Of a stretch of DNA of 64,000 nt, positions 22,101 to 32,025 are shown in pieces; position 1 is the stretch's first letter; each line of letters begins with the position of its first letter. Under the pieces are notes generated by a model. It saw only the letters and a program-made list of their open reading frames with translations. It did no database searches and was not told the origin of the DNA. The stretch is from Candidatus Falkowbacteria bacterium (GTDB lineage: Bacteria; Patescibacteriota; Patescibacteriia; Patescibacteriales; Patescibacteriaceae): NCBI GenBank assembly GCA_026396835.1, contig JAPLWA010000004.1, forward strand, positions 124,001 to 188,000, given 5' to 3'. A program made the position numbers and the translations under genes.

Positions 22101-22744
22101 AAATTCCTAAAGAATATAAAATATTGGGTGGCATTGCTTTAGCAGCAATCATTTTAGGCTACTTGCTATTTCGTTTTGGCTCATCAAGCCCGAAGGCAAC
22201 TTCGCCTTTTTCGCAAAGAGCTGATGCTTATGCCTTAGGCGACGCACAAGCCAAAGTAACTTTAACTGAGTTTTCTGATTTTCAATGTCCAGCTTGTCGC
22301 GTTGCACAAACTACGGTTAAAAAAATAACCGGCGAGTATCAAGGCAAAGTTAAACTTGTTTTCCGTCATTTTCCACTTGATATTCATCCATCTGCAAAGT
22401 TAGCGGCTGAAGCAGCCGAAGCAGCCGGTAAGCAAGGTAAGTTTTGGCAGATGCATGATCTACTATATGATCGCCAAAGCGACTGGGGTGATTTAACAAA
22501 AAATTTAACCGAAGGTTCTATTAGAGAGGTTTTTAAAAATTATGCTAAGGAGCTTGGTTTAGATATGACTAAGTTTACTGATGATATTTCAAAGAGTGCT
22601 TATGACAGCATTATTATGAAAGACTATAATGACGGTATATCTTTTGGTGTAAACGCCACACCAACCTTTTTCGTAAATGATAAAGTCATAAAATCTCCGA
22701 GCTATAACGATATAAAACAGGGGATTGAGGAGGCGTTGAAGTAA
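22097..22744 (+). CDS. DsbA-like thioredoxin-fold disulfide oxidase, membrane-anchored
   Basis: 215 residues: one membrane segment (about 9-27), then a DsbA/BdbD-type thioredoxin domain with active site CPAC (Cys64-Cys67 in SDFQCPACR), inserted helical domain, and the cis-Pro strand GVNATPTFFVNDK (about 181-193). It should form disulfides in exported proteins and be recycled by DsbB, whose gene overlaps it. Confidence 0.94.
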   Translation: MKIPKEYKILGGIALAAIILGYLLFRFGSSSPKATSPFSQRADAYALGDAQAKVTLTEFSDFQCPACRVAQTTVKKITGEYQGKVKLVFRHFPLDIHPSAKLAAEAAEAAGKQGKFWQMHDLLYDRQSDWGDLTKNLTEGSIREVFKNYAKELGLDMTKFTDDISKSAYDSIIMKDYNDGISFGVNATPTFFVNDKVIKSPSYNDIKQGIEEALK

Positions 22745-22755
22745 ATATTTTAAAG

Positions 22756-22858
22756 TTGCTGCTCGCTTTACTTTTTGTTATATTAGGTTCAGTTTCCCCT
22801 CCATTTAATTAGCTGTCTTTTTGCCATGTCTTTGGTAAAAAGGCTTAATAATATGGAG
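22756..22858 (+). promoter_or_regulatory. Promoter and leader hairpin that hides a ribosome site
   Basis: -35 TTGCTG (22756-22761), 17-bp spacer, -10 TATATT (22779-22784). The leader can form a hairpin with outer stem CTCCAT/ATGGAG (22799-22804 with 22853-22858) and inner stem CTTTTTGCC/GGTAAAAAG. GGAG in the outer stem is the only ribosome site for ATG 22864, so it would be sequestered. Confidence 0.6.
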
Positions 22859-22863
22859 CTTAT

Positions 22864-23133
22864 ATGAAGAAAGATTTTACTACTATGGAAATAATGGAAT
22901 ATTTAAAAGATTTTTCCGACAGAATGGATCAACGCTTCTATGAGGTTGATGAATTTTTTAATAAAATTAATCAGCGTTTTGATTATCAAGATGAAAGAAT
23001 AAACATGATAGAGACTAGTATAGTTACTAAAAATCAGTTTAATAGTTTAGTTGGTGTACTGCAGAGAAACAAAGTTATTTCTGAATTTGAGGCTGCCCAT
23101 GCTAAATACGAGGGGTTTGGTAGTATGAATTAA
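22864..23133 (+). CDS. Small coiled-coil protein
   Basis: An 89-residue acidic protein, almost all helical (YLKDFSDRMDQRFYEVDEFF, FDYQDERINMIETSIV), with heptad-like spacing. Similar short coiled-coil proteins are frequent in Patescibacteria and have no known role. ATG is preceded by GGAG at a five-base spacing, but that site lies in a hairpin. Confidence 0.65.
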   Translation: MKKDFTTMEIMEYLKDFSDRMDQRFYEVDEFFNKINQRFDYQDERINMIETSIVTKNQFNSLVGVLQRNKVISEFEAAHAKYEGFGSMN

Positions 23134-23335
23134 AAGAGAAATAGTGGTAGCTTGATTTTTAAAGATGGATAATATAAAATCACAAATTACTTACATTTTG
23201 ATCTAGCTGTGGATATCTCTCTTTAGTTGTAACAGTTTAAAATAAAATATTAAAAAATAAATACAAAAATATAATATAAAAAGTACTAATATTAAATAAA
23301 AATAAATACATTGATATATAGCATTGTTATTTATA
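23134..23335. other. AT-rich intergenic stretch with no feature
   Basis: About 200 bases with over 80 percent A+T in its second half (AAATATTAAAAAATAAATAC). I see no frame, stable hairpin or terminator. It may act as an upstream element for the promoter at 23336. Confidence 0.5.
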
Positions 23336-23465
23336 TTGACAGGCATCATACTAAGGCATAAAATAAAGGTGTTTGATTAGACCTTTATCATAAACCGCCT
23401 CCTCACCTTGGTATTGTGCAAGTTTGGAGGGGGCCTGCCAATACCAAGGTAATGAAGCGGTTTAT
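23336..23465 (+). promoter_or_regulatory. Promoter and hairpin leader of the RHS toxin gene
   Basis: -35 TTGACA (23336-23341), 17-bp spacer, -10 TAAAAT (23359-23364). The leader folds on ATAAACCGC/GCGGTTTAT (23390-23398 with 23456-23464) and CACCTTGGTATTG/CAATACCAAGGT-type pairing inside it, with a GGAGGGGG loop. No ribosome site is seen next to ATG 23500. Confidence 0.75.
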
Positions 23466-23499
23466 CTAGAGAAATATTTTATTATTTAGTCTTAATTAT

Positions 23500-26400
23500 A
23501 TGTTTTTATCTTATTCAGATAAATTCCATCAAGGTGATGTTTTAAGATTTCTTTGTAAGCTAACAGCTGGCCTGTTAGTTTTTTTGTTTTTAGTGGCTCC
23601 TTTACGATTCGTGCTTGCTGAGGAACTCATTCCTCTGGAGAACATTGATAAAGAAATATTAGATAGCAGCAAGGCTCACGTTGACGATTCAACAAGTAGT
23701 GCTGTTATTGGTAGTGACAAGTTAGAAGAAACCACAGAAGGTCTTGACCCTAAAAAAAGTGACGCAGAAAGTAAGCAGAATGAAGTTCAGACAACGGTTT
23801 CAGATCCTAAAATGCCCGCAGAGAATAATCTAAAGAAAAAACCAGCTACGCCTGATGAAGCAAGCGGAGCGTTGATTTATAGTTATCCTATTAACATTCC
23901 TCCTGGACGTAATGGACTGCAACCTGACCTTAGCCTAGTTTATAATAGTCAGTCACGTGATTTAAGTTCCTTATTTGGCCAAGGCTGGTCCTTGAATATT
24001 CCATATATTGAACGCACTAATAAAAAAGGCGTTGAAAAGTTATATTCTGATCCAACTTTTTCTTCATCGTTAAGTGATGAGTTGGTTTTATTGGGCAATA
24101 ATAATTATGGTTCCAAAGTTGATAATGGAGAATTTTTACAATATTCATTCGCTGATTCAAAGTGGACAGCGACGGATAAACAAGGAACGAAATATACTTT
24201 TGGTAATACAGTTGCAGCTAGGCAAGACGACCCAGCCGATGCGAATAAGGTTTACAAGTGGATGTTAGAGGAGGTTAGAGATGTTAATAATAACTTTGTT
24301 CGCTACGAATATTTCAAGGATCAAGGACAAATTTATCCTTCAAAAATATTCTATTCAGGTAATGGGTCAACTGACGGTATTTTTGAAATAGATTTTTTAA
24401 GGGAGAACCGTGCTGATCAAATGCTATCGAGTAGAACTGGTTTTTCTGTAAAGACAAATTATAGAATTAACAATATCACTACTAAAGTCAGTAGTAGTTG
24501 GGTTAAAAAATATAATTTATCATATATAACTAGCGGAAATTCCACTACGTCTTTATTGTCGTCTGTTACTGAGCAAGGAAATGACGGAAACAATAATATA
24601 ATTTCTTTGCCGCCAACTAGTTTTGAATATCAGGCCGCCGGAACCGTACACTGGGAGGTTGATACAAGCACCTGGTCCTCTTCTAGCGCAATAGGAGAGA
24701 TTAGTGGCATGGTTTCTGATATTAATGGAGACGGCCTAGATGATATTATTCAGTCGTACCATACCATAAGTCCCAATGGAGGAAATAACACTATAGTAAG
24801 AAATGCCTATATAAATAATGGTCAAGGCCAATTTATAGTGAATCAAAATTATGAGCCACCTTTTGACTTCACATTTACTTCTGGCTCGCAGTTTGAAGAT
24901 TATGGAGCAAGATTAGCTGATTTAAATGGTGATGGTTTATTGGACCTTGTTGCTTCGGGTAGGAGTGGAACAAGTAAAGCTTATTTAAATACTGGTAGTG
25001 GCTGGCAAGAAGCAACTCAATGGATACCGCCAATTTGGTTTGTCTATTATCAAAATGATATTGGTGGGCAAATTGCTAATTTAAATGGAGACAATTTACC
25101 AGACATAATCGGTAGTAGGTGGGAGTGGAATGGGCAGATTGATGTTTTAATAACTTACGCCTATATAAACAATGGAAATGGTTGGGCCAGAGATAATATT
25201 TGGTCTTTGCCAATTGATATGCGCCATGGTTCAGGAGCGTTTTTTGTTGATGTAAACGGTGATAGTTTGGATGATATTGTTCAGTCTGCTTGGATGGGCA
25301 ACGGCACTATGATTAATAGAACATTTTTAAATAGTGGCAAAGGGGGCTGGGTTGAGACCTCAGGTTTTATCCCGCCTACTTACTTTTTTTCAATGAGCTA
25401 CTATGGTGACGTCACTGATAGAGGCTATAGATTATTTGATGTTAACGGGGATGGTTTGGTAGATATTTTAAAAAGTGGAATCGGCGCTTATCTTAATAAT
25501 GGAAATGGCTGGAATACTCGTGATGATAGCTGGAATCAGCCATTTGAACTAGGTGGACGCTGGTGGGGTTATTCAGATCCATATACCGCCTATATAAGCA
25601 ATATCAATGGTGATGGCATGCCAGATATTTTCCGTAATAAAAACATAAATAATCAAACAATTGAAACGACGGTTGTAAAAAATCTTGATTCTAAGGTTAA
25701 TGTGCTTAAAAAAATTACTTATGATACCGGGGGAAGTACAGATATAAGCTATAAATCAACTCCTTTATATAGGCAGAATGGAAATTTGCTGAATCCAAGC
25801 TTATCAATGATTATTGACACTGTGTCTAGTGTTGTAACGAATGATGGTTCTGGTAACAGCTCAACAGCAAATTATTCTTATGAGGGAGGATATTACTATT
25901 ACAACTCAAATAGTATTTATGACTACAAGTTCGCTGGTTTCAGTAAGGTCACAAAAACAGATAGTTTAAGTAAGGTTATTAGTTTTTATCATCAAGGTAA
26001 TGACTCAAATTCTAGCCAAGGAGAATATCAAGATTATATTTCAAAAATAGGTAAAATGTATCGTCAAGAAGTTTATGATCTTAATAATAATCTATTTTCT
26101 AAGATGATTAATAAATGGGATAGATTTGACCTTGGTAGTAATAGAAATTTTGTGAAACTCGTTAGAGCTGTTCAGTCTACATACAATGGTAACTCAAGTC
26201 ATAAAGACAGTGCCGAAATATATGATTACAATAATACTAATGGTAATAAAACAAGTGTAATTCAGTGGGGAGAAGTTAGCTCTTCTGATAATGGTGATTT
26301 TACTGATGTTGGAAATGATAAATACGTAACAGACATTAGCTATGCTGCTGGTTCGGCTAATAATGTAGCTGCTTTACCGTCTACGCAAATAGTTTATGAT

Positions 26401-29400
26401 CAAAATTCAAATAAAGTTACAGAAGCTCGTTCATATTATGATAATTTACCATTAGGGCAAGTAAGTCTTGGTAACCAAACTAAGCAAGAACAATGGGTTG
26501 GTGCCTCAAAGTATATTAGTACACAGAAGAGTTATAATAGTTACGGCTTAGTGATGACAGAAATAGATTCATTGGGCAGGCAAACCAATTATACTTATGA
26601 TATTTACAATCTATATCCTGTAACAGTTATTAATCCTGCTAATCAGATTAGTAGTTTTAATTATGATTATTCTTCGGGTAAAGTTGTTTTGTCAGTTGAT
26701 CCTAATGGGAAAGTTTTTAGCACAAGCTACGACGCCTTAGATAGGCCAACGGCTGAATTGCAGCCAGACCAAAATATTGCCAACCTGTCAGTTACCAAAG
26801 CAGCTTATGAATATACTGATCTGGCCAATGCTAATCGAATCAAAAAAAGTGATTACCTTGATGCTAATAATGCAGTTGATGTTTATACGTATTTTGATGG
26901 GCTTGGTAGAAAAGTTCAAGAACGCCGGGAAGTAGAAACTTCAGGCCAATTTAGTGTTAGAGATTTTATTTATGGACCAAATGATCTTTTATTAAAAGAA
27001 TCTTTGCCTTATTTTTCTAATAACGTTGCCCGTACTCCAGCTACTACAAACCAGGCACTTTATACAACTTATACTTATGATGCAATGAAGCGCGTTTTAA
27101 GTGCTCAGACTGCCGTAGGAACAACTAGTAATATTTACGATGATTGGAAAACAACTGTAGTAGACGCTAAGGGTAAAATTAAAGACTTATATAAAGATGC
27201 TTATGATAACTTGGTTCAAGTTAATGAGCATAATGGATCAGAGATTTATTCAACTTATTATCAATGGAATGGCTTGAAAAAATTAGTAAAGATTACTGAT
27301 GCCTTGGGAAACGTTAGAAATTTTAGCTATGACGCTTTGGGAAGAGTTTTAGAGGCTCAAGATCTTCATGCCAGCAATGATTCAACTTTTGGCGTTTGGA
27401 GTTATCATTATGATGACGCTGGGAATTTAATTTCTAAAGTTGCACCTAATACGAAACAAATTGATTATAGTTATGATGATTTAAATCGTGTAATAAGCGA
27501 GGACGCAGTTGGTACTGTTGGCGTTGAAGTAACATATATTTATGATAATTGTCAGTCAGGTGTCGGTCGTTTGTGCTCAGTTATAAATTCAACAGTTAAA
27601 TCGTCATTGACTTATAATCCACTAGGACAACTAATTCAAGAATCCAAGAGAATTGGTAAAGTTAACTATGCAACCCAATATAATTATGATCGACAAAATA
27701 ATCAGACTTTGATCATAAACCCGGATGATTCACGCGTGGTTTATAATTACAATGCAGCTGGCTTAGTAGATAGTGTGCAGCGCAAGGAATCAGTTGATCT
27801 TGGTTTAACGAATGTTGTAACTAACATTGATTATAATCCAGTTGGTTTAGCTACTAGCATGTTTTATGCAAATGGCGCTGTGACAACCAATACTTATGAT
27901 GCTAATGAGCTCTATCGTTTACGTCACAAGGTAACGGTCGCTAATAATCAAAATGTTCAAGATTTAACTTATACTTATGATCCAGTTGGAAATATTACGC
28001 AAATAGTCGATGCTTCAAGTACTCAGACCGCTAAGACAACTGATTATACTTATGATGATTTGCATCGTTTATTGTCAGCGACGATTAGTAATTCAGCAGC
28101 AGAAAACGTTGACGGACCAGATAATCAGAACCAAGTACAAACATTTACTTATGATGCAATTGGAAACATTACTTATAAGTCAGACGTTGGAACTTATCTA
28201 TATAATGGTAATATAGGAAATAATTACGCTAACCCGCATGCTGTGACCAGTGCTGGCAATAAATATTATTCTTATGATGAGAATGGTAATGTGACTGATA
28301 TAACTTCGATGACTGTCGTTGAATCAACTTCTTATCTTTGGGATTACGCGAATAGACTAAACACAGTGATTATTAATGGTAAATCATCGTCATATAGTTA
28401 TGATGCTTCGGGGCAAAGAATAAAAGAAATTACGCCAAAAAGCACTACACTTTATGTAACTAAAGATTTTTCAACTGGTTCGGTTGGTAATGAAAAACAT
28501 ATTTTCTTAGGTGATACAGCGATTGCTAGCATAAAAGGATCTGACAATTCAGCTGTTGCTTATAATATTCACGCTGATCATTTAACTGGTTCAAACGTTA
28601 TTACTGATTCAGCTCAGAGCGTTGATGAATTGACTGATTATTATTCTTTTGGGACAATTAGATTAGATCAACAGAATAGCGCACATAGTGAGAAGAGAAA
28701 GTTCACGGGGCATGAGTATGACGTGGATACAGGGCTGACTTATGCGAATGCGAGATATTATGATGCCAGGTTAGGGAGATGGACTAGCCAAGACGCCGTT
28801 TCTCTTGCCGTGATGGACAGCAAAAAGATTGAGCAGATGACAAGTAAGTCATATCTTGCCTATTTGGCAGATGTCCAAGGATTAAATGGTTATAGCTATG
28901 TTAAGAATAACCCATTAAAATATATTGACACTACAGGGGATGATTGGGTTGACATGGTTAATACCATAGATCGCTATAATCCCTTCACTATATTGTTTAA
29001 GTCCGCTTATGATCAGATGTACTACGGATGGGTAAATAAGGATATAAAACAGTTTGCACAGGGACTAGGAACCGTAGTGGTAAACGGAACGATGTTGGCT
29101 GCTGGAGCTTTAGAAATCGGAATGGCGGCAGGAGAAGCAGCCCTTTTGTATCAAAGGTTTAGTCAACTTAAGGGCATAATAGACAGTGAGGGGTTTGTGG
29201 TGTCAGCAAGGAAAATAAATTTTGCTCCAGCTGGCGGCAGAAGTCCGATTAACAACTTGAATGAACACTGGGATAAACACAGAAATGAGTTTCCGGAACT
29301 TGGAAACGCTTTAGAGTATGATCAAGCCGCCGGAAGTTGTGTGAACAACCCGGGCAAAAATGTACTTACTCGTCAATTAAGAGATGGAAGGTCGTCATAT

Positions 29401-29523
29401 TATGATCAAGAAACTAATACCTTAGGTATTAAGCAAAACGGAGGACCAACAACTTTCATGAGGCCAGATCCAGGTCAACATAAGCAAAAAACTAATTTAG
29501 ATTATTTTTACTCCTTAAGATAA
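23500..29523 (+). CDS. Exported RHS polymorphic toxin with SpvB-like N-terminus, FG-GAP repeats and C-terminal toxin
   Basis: 2007 residues. A membrane/signal segment lies at about 17-40. Residues 128-190 resemble the SpvB/TcdB start (IPPGRNGLQPDLSLVYNS, FGQGWSLNIPYIER). Six calcium-loop repeats of the type DINGDGLDD occur between 406 and 705 (FG-GAP/VCBS propeller). YD repeats (TYTYDAMKRVLSA, NYSYDDLNRVIS) run from about 850 to 1690 and should form the RHS shell. The core motif GHEYDVDTGLTYANARYYD lies at 1736-1754 and is followed by NNPLKYIDTTGDDW. The last ~195 residues are the variable toxin; HWDKHRNEFPELGNALEYDQ and NTLGIKQNGGPTTFMRPDPG resemble BECR-type RNase toxins (moderate confidence). 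Immunity-like genes follow. Confidence 0.93.
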   Translation: MFLSYSDKFHQGDVLRFLCKLTAGLLVFLFLVAPLRFVLAEELIPLENIDKEILDSSKAHVDDSTSSAVIGSDKLEETTEGLDPKKSDAESKQNEVQTTVSDPKMPAENNLKKKPATPDEASGALIYSYPINIPPGRNGLQPDLSLVYNSQSRDLSSLFGQGWSLNIPYIERTNKKGVEKLYSDPTFSSSLSDELVLLGNNNYGSKVDNGEFLQYSFADSKWTATDKQGTKYTFGNTVAARQDDPADANKVYKWMLEEVRDVNNNFVRYEYFKDQGQIYPSKIFYSGNGSTDGIFEIDFLRENRADQMLSSRTGFSVKTNYRINNITTKVSSSWVKKYNLSYITSGNSTTSLLSSVTEQGNDGNNNIISLPPTSFEYQAAGTVHWEVDTSTWSSSSAIGEISGMVSDINGDGLDDIIQSYHTISPNGGNNTIVRNAYINNGQGQFIVNQNYEPPFDFTFTSGSQFEDYGARLADLNGDGLLDLVASGRSGTSKAYLNTGSGWQEATQWIPPIWFVYYQNDIGGQIANLNGDNLPDIIGSRWEWNGQIDVLITYAYINNGNGWARDNIWSLPIDMRHGSGAFFVDVNGDSLDDIVQSAWMGNGTMINRTFLNSGKGGWVETSGFIPPTYFFSMSYYGDVTDRGYRLFDVNGDGLVDILKSGIGAYLNNGNGWNTRDDSWNQPFELGGRWWGYSDPYTAYISNINGDGMPDIFRNKNINNQTIETTVVKNLDSKVNVLKKITYDTGGSTDISYKSTPLYRQNGNLLNPSLSMIIDTVSSVVTNDGSGNSSTANYSYEGGYYYYNSNSIYDYKFAGFSKVTKTDSLSKVISFYHQGNDSNSSQGEYQDYISKIGKMYRQEVYDLNNNLFSKMINKWDRFDLGSNRNFVKLVRAVQSTYNGNSSHKDSAEIYDYNNTNGNKTSVIQWGEVSSSDNGDFTDVGNDKYVTDISYAAGSANNVAALPSTQIVYDQNSNKVTEARSYYDNLPLGQVSLGNQTKQEQWVGASKYISTQKSYNSYGLVMTEIDSLGRQTNYTYDIYNLYPVTVINPANQISSFNYDYSSGKVVLSVDPNGKVFSTSYDALDRPTAELQPDQNIANLSVTKAAYEYTDLANANRIKKSDYLDANNAVDVYTYFDGLGRKVQERREVETSGQFSVRDFIYGPNDLLLKESLPYFSNNVARTPATTNQALYTTYTYDAMKRVLSAQTAVGTTSNIYDDWKTTVVDAKGKIKDLYKDAYDNLVQVNEHNGSEIYSTYYQWNGLKKLVKITDALGNVRNFSYDALGRVLEAQDLHASNDSTFGVWSYHYDDAGNLISKVAPNTKQIDYSYDDLNRVISEDAVGTVGVEVTYIYDNCQSGVGRLCSVINSTVKSSLTYNPLGQLIQESKRIGKVNYATQYNYDRQNNQTLIINPDDSRVVYNYNAAGLVDSVQRKESVDLGLTNVVTNIDYNPVGLATSMFYANGAVTTNTYDANELYRLRHKVTVANNQNVQDLTYTYDPVGNITQIVDASSTQTAKTTDYTYDDLHRLLSATISNSAAENVDGPDNQNQVQTFTYDAIGNITYKSDVGTYLYNGNIGNNYANPHAVTSAGNKYYSYDENGNVTDITSMTVVESTSYLWDYANRLNTVIINGKSSSYSYDASGQRIKEITPKSTTLYVTKDFSTGSVGNEKHIFLGDTAIASIKGSDNSAVAYNIHADHLTGSNVITDSAQSVDELTDYYSFGTIRLDQQNSAHSEKRKFTGHEYDVDTGLTYANARYYDARLGRWTSQDAVSLAVMDSKKIEQMTSKSYLAYLADVQGLNGYSYVKNNPLKYIDTTGDDWVDMVNTIDRYNPFTILFKSAYDQMYYGWVNKDIKQFAQGLGTVVVNGTMLAAGALEIGMAAGEAALLYQRFSQLKGIIDSEGFVVSARKINFAPAGGRSPINNLNEHWDKHRNEFPELGNALEYDQAAGSCVNNPGKNVLTRQLRDGRSSYYDQETNTLGIKQNGGPTTFMRPDPGQHKQKTNLDYFYSLR

Positions 29524-29527
29524 ATTT

Positions 29528-29785
29528 ATGAATAATATTTGTAAAGTTTGTGGTTTAATATATAGTGATATTTATCCATGGGGAGAGAATGGAGATATTC
29601 CCAGCCATGCTATTTGTTATTGCTGTGGAACGGAATTTGGGTATGAAGACAACTCAATTGAAAGCTCAAAAGCAAATAGAGAAAAATGGATTAGTGAAGG
29701 TGCTAAATGGTTTCATTCAGAAAAAAAACCTGAAAATTGGTCGCTCGACGAGCAACTTAAGAATTTGCCTTCAGAATATAAATAG
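29528..29785 (+). CDS. Cysteine-rich immunity-like protein, probable cognate of the RHS toxin
   Basis: 85 residues with two Cys pairs, CKVCG (residues 5-9) and CYCCGTEFGYED (about 30-41), then REKWISEGAKWF and a final PENWSLDEQLKNLPSEY. This matches a family of small CPCC-type proteins often found beside toxin genes and likely binds zinc. It starts four bases after the toxin stop, the position expected for the cognate immunity protein. An overlapping frame in another phase is not considered coding. Confidence 0.75.
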   Translation: MNNICKVCGLIYSDIYPWGENGDIPSHAICYCCGTEFGYEDNSIESSKANREKWISEGAKWFHSEKKPENWSLDEQLKNLPSEYK

Positions 29786-29787
29786 TT

Positions 29788-29811
29788 TCCGCTCCTGCAG
29801 AATCTCCCTGA
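29788..29811 (+). repeat. Short tail-like repeat SAPAESP-stop
   Basis: TCC GCT CCT GCA GAA TCT CCC TGA; similar to 32511-32534 (F A P S E S I stop). A partial third copy, GCAGAATCACTTGTAGGAG, is near 29870. They may be ends of lost toxin modules. Confidence 0.35.
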
Positions 29812-29921
29812 TAAAGAAAGAGGAATCTGCCGATTAATTAACCGTATTGATTTTGATTAATTTATAAACTGCAGAATCACTTGTAGGAGATTCTGTCGCA
29901 TCGAAAATTAAGATTTTTAAA

Positions 29922-30530
29922 ATGCCAATTAATCCAAATGTAAAAAAGAATTTAGAGGGCTCTGAGAATGAAGAGTTTAAGAGTATTATATTAAATATCT
30001 TTCGATATGATTCGCCTTCGGGCAGACAAATTGCTGATGCAGTGACATATGAAAAAGAAACAGGGGATGCAATAGGTAAGAATATTGAGGCTTTTGCAGG
30101 TGGCATAGGCGACACTCAAATAGTCGAATATATTTGTGATCTATGTCCTGAGTTTGCAGAAATTTTAATGAATTATTCAATAAATATTCCCGAAGAGGAC
30201 AGAACGTTTGGCTTGCTGTTAGATAAATTTTCTGAATATATTGTCAATCAGTACAAGGTAAATAAAATAGAAAAATTTAATGAAATTTTTGAGATGGTTG
30301 AGCTAGGCTTAACACATGGCAATGGAAATGTTAATAATATGTTTAGAACAAACATATTGGAGAACATTCAAAATGTTGCCGGAAATCAAGACATTGATCC
30401 CTCTGTGTTTATTAAGTATTTGGGCAAAAATTCATTGATGTGGTGGAATGAAATTAATAGATTTTGGGGTGACTTAGAAAAATATTATAAATTGAAATAC
30501 CCTAATCAGCTAGCTAATGAGAAGTTGTGA
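29922..30530 (+). CDS. Immunity-like protein (DUF7674-like)
   Basis: 202 residues, acidic, helical, no signal peptide. The C-terminal part (NEIFEMVELGLTHGNGNVNN, FRTNILENIQNVAGNQD, then NSLMWWNEINRFW) resembles a family of immunity proteins near polymorphic toxins; that assignment is from memory of its pattern and is tentative. No ribosome site. Located in the array after the RHS toxin. Confidence 0.6.
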   Translation: MPINPNVKKNLEGSENEEFKSIILNIFRYDSPSGRQIADAVTYEKETGDAIGKNIEAFAGGIGDTQIVEYICDLCPEFAEILMNYSINIPEEDRTFGLLLDKFSEYIVNQYKVNKIEKFNEIFEMVELGLTHGNGNVNNMFRTNILENIQNVAGNQDIDPSVFIKYLGKNSLMWWNEINRFWGDLEKYYKLKYPNQLANEKL

Positions 30531-30565
30531 TGCAGTCATATATTTTTCGTTAGAAAAAGTAATTT

Positions 30566-31009
30566 ATGAAAATCCATAAACTAGGATTCACCATTGCAAA
30601 CTCTGAAGATTCGGAAGGTTTTCCGCAATTTTTGCCTACTGTAGATGGTCATAAAGAGCCCGCTTCTTTGCTTTTACTCCCTTTAGAATTAAGTGCTACT
30701 AAAGATGCTATCTATCCAATTTTGAATTGTGGTTGCGGCGAATGGGATTGTGGCGGCTATTTTATTGAAGTTAAAAATACAGAAGAATATGTTATTTGGA
30801 ATGCTATTTATGGCTTAGGTAATCTAAGAAAAAAAATTGAAATTGTGCACGCCTTAACTCCAATTCACTTTCTAAGGAAAGAATATGAAGCTTTAATAAA
30901 TGAGCTATTGATTTTAAAAGATAATTATAAATACGAAGCTATAGTTTATAAAATTGATAAAGAGCAGTACGAGAAAAGCGGATTAGGGTCATTGGCATAT
31001 TTTCTCTAA
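30566..31009 (+). CDS. Immunity-like protein
   Basis: 147 residues, acidic, soluble. Contains a CGCGEWDCGGY cluster (about 53-63) and an alpha/beta pattern. The segment reporting CGCGxxxCGG is frequent in small immunity proteins of toxin loci. No specific family can be named. Position in the array is the main support for an immunity role. Confidence 0.6.
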   Translation: MKIHKLGFTIANSEDSEGFPQFLPTVDGHKEPASLLLLPLELSATKDAIYPILNCGCGEWDCGGYFIEVKNTEEYVIWNAIYGLGNLRKKIEIVHALTPIHFLRKEYEALINELLILKDNYKYEAIVYKIDKEQYEKSGLGSLAYFL

Positions 31010-31021
31010 TATGTAACGTAT

Positions 31022-31390
31022 ATGGAACACAATTATGAAGCTTTTTTAGAGCTAAAAGAATTATATAGATATATGTGGAATGATATGAAAAGGCCAAAAA
31101 TGTCTTCTCCTAACAGGAATGATACTTTAGATGACATAAGGATTGAATTAGAGATGGACGAAGATTTAATAGTTGGTAATTTAAGTTATCTTGTTGGTGG
31201 TTCTATGCCACCAAATATTCAGGTTGAAAATGCACTAAAATTACCGGAGATTTTTTTTGGTTATATTAAAAAAATTAAAAGTTCAAAGATAGAAGATGGC
31301 AATAAAGAATATTCTAAACAGCTAATTAATTTCATTGAAGACTTAAAAAGGATTAACGATAAGATTATTATTCTAAAGTTTCAGATTTAA
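31022..31390 (+). CDS. Immunity-like hypothetical protein
   Basis: 122 residues, helical and charged; no family recognised. It lies 12 bases after the previous gene and ends just before a tail-like repeat. Its role in immunity is inferred only from its place in the array. Confidence 0.55.
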   Translation: MEHNYEAFLELKELYRYMWNDMKRPKMSSPNRNDTLDDIRIELEMDEDLIVGNLSYLVGGSMPPNIQVENALKLPEIFFGYIKKIKSSKIEDGNKEYSKQLINFIEDLKRINDKIIILKFQI

Positions 31391-31398
31391 TAAAAGCT

Positions 31399-31428
31399 CC
31401 AGTATTATTAAGTAGCATCAGCAAGTAA
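31399..31428 (+). repeat. Tail-like repeat, copy 1 (PVLLSSISK-stop)
   Basis: CCA GTA TTA TTA AGT AGC ATC AGC AAG TAA. Aligns codon by codon with copies at 31691 and 32026; differences from them are mostly in third positions, as if once coding. Ends three bases before the start of the next gene. Confidence 0.5.
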
Positions 31429-31432
31429 TCAT

Positions 31433-31672
31433 ATGCCTAATAAACAGAAAAAAATTGCAGAGGATTCCGATGCAATGATTGTAATGATTGATGATATTAA
31501 AATTGAAGGATGGATATTAAATACAAAATGTGATTGTGGCGCATTTCAGGTTTATTGTGAAAAGTACGATGCTGAGTTTTGTCCACAAGAAAATACATGG
31601 CTAAATGTTGGTTGTGGTGATGCAAATTGCGAATATTGTAAGGTTCGGCCAAGAAAACCGCTAAACCTCTAA
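31433..31672 (+). CDS. Small cysteine-rich immunity-like protein
   Basis: 79 residues with CDCGAFQVYC (about 33-42), CPQ, and GCGDANCEYC (about 62-71), so probably zinc-binding. It starts just after tail-like repeat copy 1 and ends before copy 2. No family name can be given. Confidence 0.6.
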   Translation: MPNKQKKIAEDSDAMIVMIDDIKIEGWILNTKCDCGAFQVYCEKYDAEFCPQENTWLNVGCGDANCEYCKVRPRKPLNL

Positions 31673-31690
31673 TTTTAGTTTAAAAATATT

Positions 31691-31720
31691 CCAGATTCAT
31701 TAAGTAGTCTCAGTAAATAA
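31691..31720 (+). repeat. Tail-like repeat, copy 2 (PDSLSSLSK-stop)
   Basis: CCA GAT TCA TTA AGT AGT CTC AGT AAA TAA, followed by AATTTATG, which holds the start codon of the next gene. The DNA from TCATTAAGTAG to AATTTATGTC is identical to copy 3. Confidence 0.6.
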
Positions 31721-31725
31721 AATTT

Positions 31726-32022
31726 ATGTCAAAATTTGTCATTGAAGACGAAATGCACTCTGATTGGTTAGGCGAATTTTCTACGTTGAAAGAAGTGATT
31801 GAAAAGCTTCAAGAGTTGTCTGCAACTCCATGGGATGAAGATCCCAATCGAGCACCGTGCATGAGTTGGAAAACATGTGGACGTGAATATTATATTATCA
31901 AGTTTGATGATTCACCCACACCTTGGACCGAGATTAATAATAAGCATATAATGAGAGTGGATTCACGAGGAGCTACTTGGCATAAGACCCCTGAGGAGAT
32001 TCATCAAATATTTGATGAATAA
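31726..32022 (+). CDS. Immunity-like protein
   Basis: 98 residues, acidic: FSTLKEVIEKLQELSATPWD, APCMSWKTCGREYYIIKFDD. The pattern is typical of small alpha/beta immunity proteins. It lies between identical repeats (copies 2 and 3), as an exchangeable cassette would. Confidence 0.6.
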   Translation: MSKFVIEDEMHSDWLGEFSTLKEVIEKLQELSATPWDEDPNRAPCMSWKTCGREYYIIKFDDSPTPWTEINNKHIMRVDSRGATWHKTPEEIHQIFDE

Positions 32023-32025
32023 GTT

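Noticed and set aside
29565..29837. Overlapping 90-codon frame in the Cys-rich immunity gene
   Set aside because: The other frame has the Cys pairs and family pattern and starts just after the toxin stop.
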